Positions 1 to 6,701 of a stretch of 14,626 nucleotides of DNA are shown one piece after another (the first letter of the stretch is position 1; each line of letters begins with the position of its first letter). The translations under genes were made by a program, and so were the position numbers. Source of the stretch: Candidatus Nanohaloarchaea archaeon (GTDB lineage: Archaea > Nanohalarchaeota > Nanosalinia > Nanosalinales > JAHENU01); the NCBI GenBank assembly GCA_018609855.1, contig JAHENU010000100.1:1-14626 (forward strand), in the 5' to 3' direction. Below the pieces are notes generated by a model. That model did no database searches and was not told where the DNA came from. It saw only the letters and a list, made by a program, of their open reading frames with translations.

Positions 1-47
1 TAAACCCTCGATAGATCTGCCAACTGGATCTCTCCAGTTCTGTTCAT
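1..47 (-). CDS. Possible 5' end of a truncated minus-strand gene
   Basis: From an ATG at 47 the minus strand stays open to the window edge and would encode MNRTGEIQLADLSRV. The frame is also open further upstream, so a TTG start is possible. An AGG sits directly before the ATG, too close for a normal ribosome binding site. It would lie just downstream of tRNA-Leu on the same strand. The product cannot be recognised from 15 residues. A plus-strand frame ending in a stop at 50-52 is equally short and could instead be the tail of an incoming gene. Confidence 0.25.
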   Translation of the reverse strand, partial: MNRTGEIQLADLSRV

Positions 48-69
48 CCTGAAGACATATGTTTTGCTC

Positions 70-88
70 AATCTTTTTCGAAAAGATT
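70..88 (-). terminator. Hairpin at the 3' end of tRNA-Leu(UAG)
   Basis: A perfect 8-bp inverted repeat (AATCTTTT at 70-77, AAAAGATT at 81-88, 3-nt loop) abuts the tRNA 3' end. On the minus strand it supplies a T-run (CTTTT) within a few bases of the mature end. Archaeal transcription ends mainly at oligo-T, so the T-run rather than the hairpin is the likely functional part. The assignment is inference. Confidence 0.4.
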
Positions 89-170
89 GCAGGGGACCGG
101 ATTCGAACCGGCGAACTCCTGTGAGACAGGGTCCTAAACCCTGCGCCGTTGACCACTTGGCTACCCCTGC
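88..170 (-). tRNA. tRNA-Leu(UAG)
   Basis: This class II tRNA folds without an intron. The acceptor stem is GCAGGGG/CCCCTGC with discriminator A. The D-arm is GCC/GGC around a loop containing GGTCAA. The anticodon stem CAGGG/CCCTG closes loop TTTAGGA, which places UAG at 34-36 and reads CUA. The variable arm is 14 nt with a CTC/GAG stem, and the T-arm is GCCGG TTCGAAT CCGGT. CCA is not encoded. It shares its complete acceptor stem with the tRNA-Leu(CAG) gene at 2735-2855. Confidence 0.95.
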
Positions 171-179
171 ATCTAAGTA

Positions 180-190
180 TTTTTTTAAAC
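180..190 (+). promoter_or_regulatory. T/A-rich TATA-like element between tRNA-Leu and the orphan gene
   Basis: The 38-44 bp between the divergent tRNA-Leu and the plus-strand CDS holds a run of seven T followed by AAA. Its TTTAAA core at 184-189 is centred 28.5 nt upstream of the ATG at 215, the distance expected for an archaeal box A with a near-leaderless transcript. It is only 22-23 nt from the GTG at 209, which favours the ATG. Because TTTAAA is palindromic it might serve the tRNA too, but its spacing to the tRNA is short. Confidence 0.45.
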
Positions 191-214
191 AACTAAACAT
201 ATTAGAATGTGTGT

Positions 215-1174
215 ATGCAGCGGCTGATAGTTGGGATTCTGATTGTAGCGGTGGTGGGAGCTGCTCTGTATGGTCTATTTATGCTTCTCCAACCAGCCGG
301 TGTTTCCTGTGACACTCTACAGAAGGCTATACAAAGACTAGAAATACAACGGAAGAAAGAACAAACGACCATATCAACTGATGTGCAGGATGGAAAGTCA
401 GTAGACATTGATAAAGATTATCTGAACAGCCTCTGTAATATCAAAAAAGAGCGGGAGAGAGAATTAGGGACGAATCTAACCAGTGAGAAATTAGTGGTTA
501 GTAACTGCGATAGAAAACAGATACAATCTCATCTCAACGATCCCGATGCACTAACAACTCGTCAAATCAACACACTACTTGCTCTTGCCTTAGAGGAACG
601 CGCCACAGTTATCACACAACATAATTGGTTAAAGCAAGAGCTGGATGCTTCATGCACATCTGCTCATAGAAAGGCAGCGATGGCGTTGTTGGCAAGTAAA
701 CTTGGAGCTGGAGGAGCGGCCCATGTTGCAATGAAATCTCTGAGTGACAAGTGTATGGAGCACAATGACTCACGCAGTTGTCTCCTTACCTTGGTACAAG
801 AACAACGAAAACGAGCACATAAACTGGATACTCTCCAATTGACAGATAAGGACGTATCATCCTGTCGTGCCGCTATACAAAATGACAAGTTTGGTCAATA
901 TAGTCAATCGGTAAATCTTCCGCAGATGGTGGAAGGAGCACATGACATGCAACTGACACCAGACATATGTCCACAATTAATTGAATGGTATAACACAGAC
1001 ATTGAACAGATACGCAACCGTAGTTTGTCAAAACGCACAGAATATTTTGCCTATCTACTATACAGGAAACTACAATGTAATTTCCTTGACAAGCAGAACT
1101 GTGAAAAACAAGATACACAATGGATGCAAGAGTGGAGAGATGTTCTTAATCTGCCGCAAAAAACGCCGCAATAG
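215..1174 (+). CDS. Unrecognised cysteine-rich protein with an N-terminal membrane anchor
   Basis: I do not recognise a family for this 319-residue product. Residues 5-25 form one strong hydrophobic helix (LIVGILIVAVVGAALYGLFML) after a single Arg, typical of an uncleaved signal anchor with the rest outside the cell. Downstream the protein is hydrophilic, rich in Gln, Lys, Arg and Asp, largely helix-compatible, and contains ten cysteines spread over its length (for example SLCN, SNCD, ASCT, DKCM, RSCL, SSCR, DICP, LQCN, QNCE), an even number that would allow disulfides. No catalytic motif is visible. I chose the ATG because the GTG two codons upstream is too near the TATA-like element. Its last 29 bp overlap the convergent aminopeptidase gene. 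A surface or periplasm-like structural or binding role is only a guess. Confidence 0.75.
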   Translation: MQRLIVGILIVAVVGAALYGLFMLLQPAGVSCDTLQKAIQRLEIQRKKEQTTISTDVQDGKSVDIDKDYLNSLCNIKKERERELGTNLTSEKLVVSNCDRKQIQSHLNDPDALTTRQINTLLALALEERATVITQHNWLKQELDASCTSAHRKAAMALLASKLGAGGAAHVAMKSLSDKCMEHNDSRSCLLTLVQEQRKRAHKLDTLQLTDKDVSSCRAAIQNDKFGQYSQSVNLPQMVEGAHDMQLTPDICPQLIEWYNTDIEQIRNRSLSKRTEYFAYLLYRKLQCNFLDKQNCEKQDTQWMQEWRDVLNLPQKTPQ

Positions 1175-2549
1175 CCGCCTTTGTCCAATATAAATCAGCC
1201 TTTGAAGCAATTTCAAACGGCGAGTGCATCCCTAACACACTCGCTCCAAAGTCCAAGACAGATGCGCCTCTATTGGCAAAAAACATCGCGACGGTGCCGC
1301 CGCCACCTTCATCAACTTTCCCTAATTCGCCAGTTTGCCATGGAATATCCTGATCGTCTAAAATGCCACGAATTTTCCCGACAAACGCGGCGCTGGCTTC
1401 ACTGGATTTATATTTGCCACCAGCACCAGTATATTTCGTAATGACTGGCCCGCTTCCTAACCGCGGCGCGTTGTGGGTGTCCCACACATCAGCATAATGC
1501 GGATTCACGGCCGCCGTCACATCAGTTGATAAAATTGTACTAGCGGCAAGACACTCCAATGTTGTCTCAAATGATGAACTACCATGATACAGAGAAATCA
1601 ATTGAGTCAGAAAATGTTCAAACAGCTGTGATTTTGCCCCAGTCTCACCTTCACTACCAATCTCCTCTCTGTCTACAAACGCCGCCACGGCTGTTGATGA
1701 AGCAGTCGTTTCTAATAATGCATGCAATGTTGTATAGCAGTGTATACGATCGTCGTGCCCATATGCTCCAATCATACTTCTATCTATCCCTACATCACGA
1801 GCTGCAAAGGCAGGGACAGCTTCCACTTCAGCAGAAACGAAATCTGATTCAGTCACACCATATTTTTCATCAAACTGCTGCAATACATGTGTTTTTATCC
1901 GATCAGCGCCATCCCCTGTCAATGGCTGATTCCCAACTACGATATTCAGAGATTCGCCAGCGATCGCTTCTTTCATCTTCTTATCCATCTGTTTCTGTGC
2001 CAGATGTGGTAACAAATCCGCGATGGTAAATACCGGATCATCGGCCTCCTCGCCGAGCGTAAACGCTATCTCCTCACCATTAGCTGTCACCACGGCACCA
2101 TGTAGGGCAAGCGGGATAGCAGCCCACTGATATTTTTTAACACCACCATAATAATGTGTTTTCGCTAAAGCCAGCCCCTCTTCTTCATACAGAGGCTGCG
2201 GTTTCAAATCTAACCGAGGAGAGTCACAATGTGCTACAGTCATACCAATGCCATCTACCGGATCCGACTGTAATTGAGCAAGGAACAATAGCTTCTCCGT
2301 CGCATAATACACAAACGCACCCGGTGTCCAGCTCGACATTTCATCTATAGGGACAGCTCCGCTTTCTTCACACGCATCTTTAATATATGCTATACAATCA
2401 CGTTCTGTTTTTACAGAGCTCAAAAAGTCCTTGTAATCATCAGATAAAGCACTCAATTGTTTTTCATTAATATTTGCGTCCCAAGCGCTGCGCTGTTGAG
2501 CCGCAACGCGCTCTTTTACCTTCTTTATCTGTTTACTATCCTCGCTCAT
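1146..2549 (-). CDS. M18-family aminopeptidase (zinc metallopeptidase)
   Basis: This 467-residue protein has the full set of M18 aspartyl-aminopeptidase-type motifs. These are AHCDSPRLDLK at 106-116 (metal-ligand His107 and Asp109), GHDDRIHCY near 264-272, FVDREEIGSEGETGA at 291-305 (catalytic and metal Glu pair), STDV with Asp343, and GMHSPFE with His442 near the C-terminus. The DREEIGS wording resembles the 'aminopeptidase 1' branch of M18 more than the DHEEVGS branch. It should remove N-terminal residues from peptides in the cytosol, and family members assemble into dodecameric shells. The length is normal for the family. The start is supported by AGGAGAT seven bases upstream. The gene stands alone, convergent with and overlapping the upstream orphan by 29 bp. 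M18 enzymes are uncommon in well-studied archaea, so acquisition from bacteria is possible. Confidence 0.93.
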   Translation of the reverse strand: MSEDSKQIKKVKERVAAQQRSAWDANINEKQLSALSDDYKDFLSSVKTERDCIAYIKDACEESGAVPIDEMSSWTPGAFVYYATEKLLFLAQLQSDPVDGIGMTVAHCDSPRLDLKPQPLYEEEGLALAKTHYYGGVKKYQWAAIPLALHGAVVTANGEEIAFTLGEEADDPVFTIADLLPHLAQKQMDKKMKEAIAGESLNIVVGNQPLTGDGADRIKTHVLQQFDEKYGVTESDFVSAEVEAVPAFAARDVGIDRSMIGAYGHDDRIHCYTTLHALLETTASSTAVAAFVDREEIGSEGETGAKSQLFEHFLTQLISLYHGSSSFETTLECLAASTILSTDVTAAVNPHYADVWDTHNAPRLGSGPVITKYTGAGGKYKSSEASAAFVGKIRGILDDQDIPWQTGELGKVDEGGGGTVAMFFANRGASVLDFGASVLGMHSPFEIASKADLYWTKAAIAAFFAAD

Positions 2550-2554
2550 ACCCT

Positions 2555-2583
2555 ATCTCCTTTTTACAGGTTAATAAATATTT
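2555..2583 (-). promoter_or_regulatory. Promoter and ribosome binding site of the M18 gene
   Basis: On the minus strand a TTTATTAA element at 2571-2578 lies about 26 nt before the ATG, and an AGGAGAT sequence lies seven bases before it. The two disagree: that TATA spacing predicts a leaderless mRNA, whereas AGGAGAT needs a leader. The overlapping ATATTTAT a few bases further upstream would allow only a few nucleotides of leader. Which is used cannot be decided here. Confidence 0.45.
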
Positions 2584-2667
2584 GGCATGCAAGCGATCTT
2601 TATGAACCACGTTTCTTCGTGCAAATAATACACGCCAGCAGGATCTAATATTACATGAGTATTAGCA

Positions 2668-2684
2668 AGAAGCGTAGAGCTTCT
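2668..2684. other. Small inverted repeat in the M18 / tRNA-Leu(CAG) spacer
   Basis: AGAAGC (2668-2673) and GCTTCT (2679-2684) form a 6-bp hairpin with a 5-nt loop; an alternative GTAGA/TCTAC pairing overlaps it. It lies about 50 bp beyond the tRNA-Leu(CAG) 3' end. On the minus strand a TATTTTTG stretch just before it could stop tRNA transcription. The rest of the 185-bp spacer shows only the M18 promoter. Confidence 0.3.
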
Positions 2685-2734
2685 ACTAAATACGCAAAAA
2701 TACACTTTAACACGCAGCCATTAATGTGATATTA

Positions 2735-2855
2735 TGCAGGGGAAGGGATTCGAACCCTTGAAGCCTTTCCGCCTCATGGCCTGCTCCTGTTGGACAGGCC
2801 GGTCTACGGCACTGGCACCTGAAGCCAGCGGAATTGACCGCTATCCGACCCCTGC
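2735..2855 (-). tRNA. tRNA-Leu(CAG) with a probable intron in the variable arm
   Basis: The acceptor stem GCAGGGG/CCCCTGC, discriminator A, D-stem GGA/TCC with GGTCAA in the loop, and T-arm AAGGG TTCGAAT CCCTT are intact. The anticodon stem CTGGC/GCCAG closes loop TTCAGGT, giving CAG at 2819-2821. The gene is 121 nt, about 37 nt longer than the class II tRNA at 88-170. All the excess lies in the variable region. Removing about 37-38 nt leaves a 14-15 nt arm with stem GCC/GGC and a GTAG loop, the usual archaeal leucine form. No intron is needed in the anticodon loop because its stem pairs directly. Confidence 0.9.
2767..2803 (-). other. Candidate 37-nt intron in the tRNA-Leu(CAG) variable arm
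   Basis: Around the insertion CCGT pairs with GCGG (three GC pairs and one GU), flanked by 3-nt bulges AGA on the 5' side and AAA on the 3' side. This is the 4-bp helix with two 3-nt bulges cut by archaeal splicing endonuclease. Cutting after the second base of each bulge frees 37 nt and leaves a normal variable arm. Inside, GGCCTG/CAGGCC forms a 6-bp helix, separated from the core by an internal loop, so the motif is of the relaxed type. The boundaries are inferred. Confidence 0.6.
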
Positions 2856-2880
2856 ATCGGAGCAAGATGGCAGGTGCATT

Positions 2881-2891
2881 TTTTATATAAA
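2881..2891 (-). promoter_or_regulatory. TATA box of tRNA-Leu(CAG)
   Basis: On the minus strand this reads TTTATATAAAA, a textbook archaeal box A, centred about 31 nt upstream of the mature tRNA 5' end. That leaves a leader of a few bases for RNase P to remove. The remainder of the 2892-2995 spacer holds only a weak GCATT/AATGC hairpin near 2973-2990, just past the flavoprotein stop. Confidence 0.75.
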
Positions 2892-2995
2892 CATCTGTAA
2901 AGTGCAATAAAATCCTTTTTTGATAAGGCTAGGATTGTTTACTGCCGGGGCACGCTATTAACTAAAATAACAGCATTCAAAGTGAAATGCCGTTA

Positions 2996-4033
2996 CTAAG
3001 TATACTTCCACATAGTCTTCCATTCAATAAACTTCTTCATCAGCGCAGGAATGAAACCAGTCATCACAAACCCCTTGTATTCAAAAATACCATCCCACTT
3101 TCCTAAACTAATCACGAGCGGTATTGGCCCTGCTGAATATGAGCGCAGCTCACTGCCTTGTGCAACACTTCGAATATTATCTACAATAACTTGCGCATGC
3201 GTTTCCGCACATTGTGCTGTTTTCTCTTCAGGTATATCTGTCACATCACCGCCAGCAAATATATGGGAGTAACCTCCTACCTGCATATATGCGTTGACAC
3301 GCACAAATCCTTTCTCATTAAGCACAGATTCCATATGTTCTTGGAGAAATAAGGAGTTCGGTGATATGCCGGTACAAAGAAAAGCTATATCAGCATACAA
3401 CTGCTGACCATGTTGTGTTTGAAACACACCATCTCCACCACTCTTCTCCACACGATCTTCTAAAATAATAGAAATATCTCCCTTCTTTTCTAAATGCCGT
3501 TTACCATGCCATTGCGTCTCCGGATGTCGACGAGGCATTAATACATCCTGCGAATGTACAAGCTTCACCCGTTTATCCGGATATTCTTCTACTATTTCAG
3601 CAGCTAGTTCAACTCCCACAATTCCTCCACCGATTAGTAGAACGGTTTCAGATTCTTCTAATGCAGTGTGACAATTGCGCAAAGATGATAGCCGGGCGGA
3701 AATAACGCTATTTTCTTCCTTTATGGGCAGATGATAATCGCTCCCACTGCCAATAACTAGATAATCATACGCAATCTTTCGCTCCTCCGTTATAACTTTG
3801 GTTTCATCTACAGCAACAACGCGATCGTTGACAATCTGAGCTTCCTCCAGATAATGACTGTGCAGTTTCTGAATATACTTGGCATGTCGTGGCACCACAA
3901 TAGTACGTAGAATGCCCGGTGTATATTCAAAATAATCTTTTGTATCAATAAGAACCACATCGTACTCTTGTTCTAATTTACTCGCTACTTGTGCACCTAC
4001 AAAACCGCCACCGATGATGACTACCGTTGCCAT
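2996..4033 (-). CDS. NDH-2 / FSP1-like FAD-dependent NAD(P)H oxidoreductase
   Basis: The 345-residue protein has the two-dinucleotide-binding-domain layout of the pyridine nucleotide-disulfide oxidoreductase superfamily. An FAD-binding GGGFVG lies at 8-13, followed by the acidic strand end VVLID. The ATG/GD-type FAD motifs are YLVIGSG (91-97) and HIFAGGDVTD (257-266). The NAD(P)H-binding segment is LLIGGGIVGVELAAEI (132-147). The order and spacing fit NDH-2 and AIFM2/FSP1-type quinone reductases. There is no CxxxxC redox disulfide, which argues against thioredoxin-reductase or dihydrolipoamide types. The last 25 residues (GFVMTGFIPALMKKFIEWKT...) could form an amphipathic helix for peripheral membrane binding, as in NDH-2. 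The probable role is electron transfer from NAD(P)H to a quinone or similar lipid acceptor. It begins one base after the trmY stop and is last in that operon. Confidence 0.85.
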   Translation of the reverse strand: MATVVIIGGGFVGAQVASKLEQEYDVVLIDTKDYFEYTPGILRTIVVPRHAKYIQKLHSHYLEEAQIVNDRVVAVDETKVITEERKIAYDYLVIGSGSDYHLPIKEENSVISARLSSLRNCHTALEESETVLLIGGGIVGVELAAEIVEEYPDKRVKLVHSQDVLMPRRHPETQWHGKRHLEKKGDISIILEDRVEKSGGDGVFQTQHGQQLYADIAFLCTGISPNSLFLQEHMESVLNEKGFVRVNAYMQVGGYSHIFAGGDVTDIPEEKTAQCAETHAQVIVDNIRSVAQGSELRSYSAGPIPLVISLGKWDGIFEYKGFVMTGFIPALMKKFIEWKTMWKYT

Positions 4034-4034
4034 A

Positions 4035-4685
4035 TTACCCCTGTGTACCAGAATTGTTGCTGTGCTCCATTACTCTATAGTGCGCAAGCCGGTCCAGATA
4101 AATATTCAGAAAGCTAATGCAATGCGCTCCCATATAGAGCTGTGGCCCAATTGATACTTTACGTGCCTTGTGTTTTTTCAATACTTTCTTATCTTCCTGA
4201 TAAATGCCTTTATGGTCGCCAATGACAAACACAGGGTTCTGTGGCATCGCCACATTTAATAAATCCTTGCCGCCTCCATCAAGCCAATAAATATATGGTG
4301 CATTGTGGAGCGAGCCAGCCAAACCATTCGCCGTAATTGTTAAACCGGCAAAAGCAGCAGTCCCATATGTTTCCACATGCTCCAACGCTTTTTTGATGAA
4401 CCCTCCTGTAGATCTCTCATCAGGACGCACGTACCGTAATTTATTCGTGTCAAAGGTCAGCGAAAGAGGCGGGTCAGGTCGTCCTTTCAAGATCACTGTC
4501 ACTTTCACATGCTCACGTAAAGCATGCGATAGCCAAATACCAGAATTTATGGCACGACAAGCCTCATCAATTCGACCAGAACCAGGCAAATCGTTCAATT
4601 GAATTTCAGAGGATGTCCATGCTGTATTGGCCAAAAAGACAAAATGCCTTTGGAATGGTTTCGGATCTGCTGGCGTATCAGTCAT
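4035..4685 (-). CDS. trmY: tRNA (pseudouridine-54 N1)-methyltransferase TrmY
   Basis: This archaeal SPOUT-fold enzyme methylates pseudouridine 54 in the T-loop of tRNA to m1-pseudouridine using S-adenosylmethionine. The 216 residues are slightly longer than the usual roughly 200. Family signatures are RHFVFLANTAW (14-24), GSGRIDEACRAINSG (36-50), VILKGRPDPPL, LRYVRPDERSTGGFIKKAL, and the C-terminal knot region PVFVIGDHKGI and SIGPQLYMGAHCISFLNIYLD, which forms the cofactor-binding knot. A GGTGG ribosome binding site lies eight bases before the ATG, and the start overlaps the upstream membrane-protein gene by 8 bp. Its place beside an RNA m5C methyltransferase and directly downstream of a tRNA gene fits a tRNA-maturation operon. 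Confidence 0.93.
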   Translation of the reverse strand: MTDTPADPKPFQRHFVFLANTAWTSSEIQLNDLPGSGRIDEACRAINSGIWLSHALREHVKVTVILKGRPDPPLSLTFDTNKLRYVRPDERSTGGFIKKALEHVETYGTAAFAGLTITANGLAGSLHNAPYIYWLDGGGKDLLNVAMPQNPVFVIGDHKGIYQEDKKVLKKHKARKVSIGPQLYMGAHCISFLNIYLDRLAHYRVMEHSNNSGTQG

Positions 4686-5247
4686 ATCTGTGCCACCAAC
4701 ACAAGTTTATTAAAATTGATAATATAAGGGTCATTGCCCCAATAATCACTGCCATAGTCTGAAAAAACTGATCAGGAAACGCCTGCTTTAATGTCGAAGA
4801 GACAGGAAATGTATAATTACCTTGTGGAAAAACAAGTTGATGAAAGAGCTCAAACAGCGTTTGAAATTGAAACAAGCCAGTAATTGTTATTAGCATAACA
4901 AAAGTGCCAGCTAAAATACTTCCTTTCCTTACGCAGTTTTGCCATTCATGTCCAGTACAGCAGAACCCAATCACTATGAGAGATACGAATAACCACACTA
5001 CATCCACGCTATGCAATACGCCGCGCACAGCGTACATATGATCTAAAGCTCTTGTAGATAGTTCTGTATACAGAGAAGAAGACAAAGAAACATGATATTT
5101 GGCCCAAAGCAACAATTGCCATCCGTGTTCTGTATACAGAAAGGGCAGATGCACCACACATTCATACACCCACAATAGAATGGCCGTGCCTACAGATCCG
5201 GTTCCAATCCATCTCAGTATTCGCTGCACAATCTGGTTATCAGCCAT
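4678..5247 (-). CDS. Four-helix membrane protein, DUF1461/TIGR01906-like
   Basis: The 189-residue protein has hydrophobic segments at about 14-36, 80-97, 108-128 and 160-184. Between the first and second lies a roughly 45-residue segment, and between the third and fourth is a loop with FELFHQLVFPQGNYTFP and FPDQFF. The FH..F..G.W/Y.FP....FP..FF pattern is characteristic of DUF1461 (TIGR01906) integral membrane proteins, whose function is unknown. It is translationally embedded in the operon: four bases separate it from the PUA-like gene upstream, its start overlaps trmY by 8 bp downstream, and a GTGAT ribosome binding site overlaps the upstream stop codon. No link between this family and RNA modification is known to me. 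The family call is good but not certain. Confidence 0.75.
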   Translation of the reverse strand: MADNQIVQRILRWIGTGSVGTAILLWVYECVVHLPFLYTEHGWQLLLWAKYHVSLSSSLYTELSTRALDHMYAVRGVLHSVDVVWLFVSLIVIGFCCTGHEWQNCVRKGSILAGTFVMLITITGLFQFQTLFELFHQLVFPQGNYTFPVSSTLKQAFPDQFFQTMAVIIGAMTLILSILINLCWWHRYD

Positions 5248-5251
5248 ACTA

Positions 5252-5704
5252 TCACGTTAGTTGCCGGGCACGCGGCAGCATATTCATCACCTGCGGTCCT
5301 TTCTTATGACTTACCCCAATAATGCCGTAGTCCCCATACAGAATAACATAGCCATCCGCTGCTGCCTGTGCATCCACCTCAATAGAGTTTCCTTGTAAAA
5401 GAGAAAGCATTTCCCTGTGCGATACATACACACAATTACGCGTAGCATGACAACCAAATACACGGGCGCCAGCTGTAGTTAACTTCATCTCACGTCCACT
5501 GCGCCATCGCAGCAGTGGCAACCCCGCCGTTTCAACGGTTAATGATATCTCCTCAATTGCCAGCGCTGCTAATTGCCTAGCGGCCCACACCTTCCGCCCG
5601 CTGCTCAGCAATACAAAATCTTTAAACACATGAGGTGAGAGACCAAATCGCTCTGATAGATAAGTCACCACTATCTCTCGCTCTGCATTACTCAGATATT
5701 GCAT
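5252..5704 (-). CDS. Small PUA-like RNA-binding protein paired with the m5C methyltransferase (COG3270-like)
   Basis: The C-terminal third (DGYVILYGDYGIIGVSHKKGPQVMNMLPRARQL) has the beta-strand and glycine pattern of PUA-like domains. The closing 'LPRAR' matches the RNA-binding module that in many NOL1/NOP2/Sun proteins is fused behind the methyltransferase and in archaea is often a separate neighbour (COG3270). The N-terminal part (YLSERFGLSPHVFKDFVLLSSGRKVWAA) resembles the Nip7-like pre-PUA region. The gene is 150 codons from the ATG at 5704. I preferred that start to the GTG at 5713 because AGGTGAT, complementary to the archaeal 16S 3' end, sits four bases before it. It overlaps the methyltransferase 3' end by 17 bp, implying coupled translation. 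The likely role is to bring the substrate RNA to the methyltransferase, by inference from fused homologues. Confidence 0.8.
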   Translation of the reverse strand: MQYLSNAEREIVVTYLSERFGLSPHVFKDFVLLSSGRKVWAARQLAALAIEEISLTVETAGLPLLRWRSGREMKLTTAGARVFGCHATRNCVYVSHREMLSLLQGNSIEVDAQAAADGYVILYGDYGIIGVSHKKGPQVMNMLPRARQLT

Positions 5705-6644
5705 ACGAATCACCTGTTTTTTGCAGGCATGCTACATAAAAACCCTGTGTATTATTATCTTGTGGGTAGATACGCACAGTACGTTCCATGGCATTGACAA
5801 AAGCACAATTATTCCATTCTGTAATTCCAGGACGGCTCTGTAAACCAGATAAGTGAGAAGGTATTAATGCAACGGTATTATTCCGTGCTACTGCATCCAC
5901 AACGGCTTCATTTTCCTCTGGTTCTAATGAACACGTCGCATAGACAATAAAACCGCCTGGTTTAGTTGCTGTTATAGCAGAACTTAACAAACTTTCCTGT
6001 ATCTTACGGTGGGACTGTGCTTGATTAGGTTGCCAGTTTTCTAACACACCTGGATTCTTTCGTACCGTACCGGTTGCCGAACAAGGTGCATCAACTAAAA
6101 CGGCATCAAACGCATCACGCATCTGTGCAAAAGCACGACCGTCATGCTGCGACACTAATACGTTGGTAGCGCCAATTTTATCCATATTCGCCCGCAATGC
6201 CGGTAATCGCCCCAAAGCCACATCATTGGCCACAATACCTCCTGTGTCTTGCATCATAGTAGCAAGGTGCCCAGTCTTCGATCCAGGCGCAGCTGCCATA
6301 TCCAACACACACATCTGAGTCTTGGGAGCCAATATTTCGGCAGGAATTAATGAGACGGCATCCTGAATATAAAAATAGTCCAAAGCATGCCACACCGATC
6401 TTCCAATATCCTCCCGGGTTCTATTCATTACCCAGTATCCTAATGGACACCATGGGACAGAGTGCAGTTCCCATCCAGCAGCAGCTAGCTGTTCCAAAAT
6501 ATGATCTTTACCATATCTTAAGGTATTTAACCGAATACTTTTTTGCACTGGTGTTTGGCAGTAATGCAATAGTGTGTCAGCCTCATTTCCTAATAAAGCT
6601 CTTGCGCGCCGTTTCCATGCATCTGCAATCTGTATGTCCGCCAT
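5688..6644 (-). CDS. NOL1/NOP2/Sun-family RNA (cytosine-C5)-methyltransferase
   Basis: This SAM-dependent methyltransferase shows the family's diagnostic order. An N-terminal segment (SIRLNTLRYGK) is followed by the cofactor loop DMAAAPGSKTGHL at 115-127, motif IV DAPCSATGTVRKNP at 185-198 with the product-release Cys188, and motif VI VYATCSLEPEENE at 234-246 with the nucleophile Cys238. The C-terminal core ends in RIYPQDNNTQGFYVACL. The 318 residues correspond to a minimal archaeal form without a fused PUA domain, which the next gene supplies. The substrate is probably tRNA, given the tRNA gene 22 bases upstream and trmY in the same operon, but an rRNA target cannot be excluded. The ATG at 6644 is chosen over the GTG at 6653 because AAGG precedes it at a workable distance. 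Confidence 0.92.
   Translation of the reverse strand: MADIQIADAWKRRARALLGNEADTLLHYCQTPVQKSIRLNTLRYGKDHILEQLAAAGWELHSVPWCPLGYWVMNRTREDIGRSVWHALDYFYIQDAVSLIPAEILAPKTQMCVLDMAAAPGSKTGHLATMMQDTGGIVANDVALGRLPALRANMDKIGATNVLVSQHDGRAFAQMRDAFDAVLVDAPCSATGTVRKNPGVLENWQPNQAQSHRKIQESLLSSAITATKPGGFIVYATCSLEPEENEAVVDAVARNNTVALIPSHLSGLQSRPGITEWNNCAFVNAMERTVRIYPQDNNTQGFYVACLQKTGDSYAISE
5709..5715 (-). promoter_or_regulatory. Strong ribosome binding site of the PUA-like gene
   Basis: AGGTGAT on the minus strand is a 7-base match to the anti-Shine-Dalgarno of archaeal 16S rRNA (AUCACCU). It lies inside the 3' end of the methyltransferase gene and contains the GTG that could otherwise be taken as the start. 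Four bases separate it from the ATG at 5704, so it decides the start. Confidence 0.7.
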
Positions 6645-6653
6645 TGCCTTCAC

Positions 6654-6664
6654 AAAAAAGAAAA
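6654..6664 (-). terminator. T-tract between tRNA-Glu and the methyltransferase gene
   Basis: The only spacer between the tRNA-Glu 3' end and the next start codon contains TTTT-C-TTTTTT on the minus strand. Such a run can terminate archaeal RNA polymerase. If termination is partial, read-through would make the downstream mRNA and the tRNA one transcript, with the mRNA released by 3' processing of the tRNA. No TATA box is obvious at the right distance for a separate mRNA promoter. Confidence 0.45.
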
Positions 6665-6701
6665 TATGCCCCGGACGGGATTTGAACCCGTGTCTCCGGC
6701 T

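Noticed and set aside
1559..2029. A 156-codon plus-strand frame inside the M18 gene
   Set aside because: It is antisense to conserved M18 motifs and has low-complexity Gln/His/Ser content, so it is a shadow frame.
2735..2855. An intron in the anticodon loop of tRNA-Leu(CAG)
   Set aside because: CTGGC and GCCAG pair directly around a 7-nt loop, and no second copy of the 3' stem strand exists downstream, so the extra bases must be in the variable arm.
2735..2855. A class I tRNA using TTCCGC/GCGGAA as the anticodon stem
   Set aside because: TTCCG is needed for the D-stem and its 3' neighbour; using it as the anticodon stem leaves no D-arm. The pairing may only compete in the precursor.
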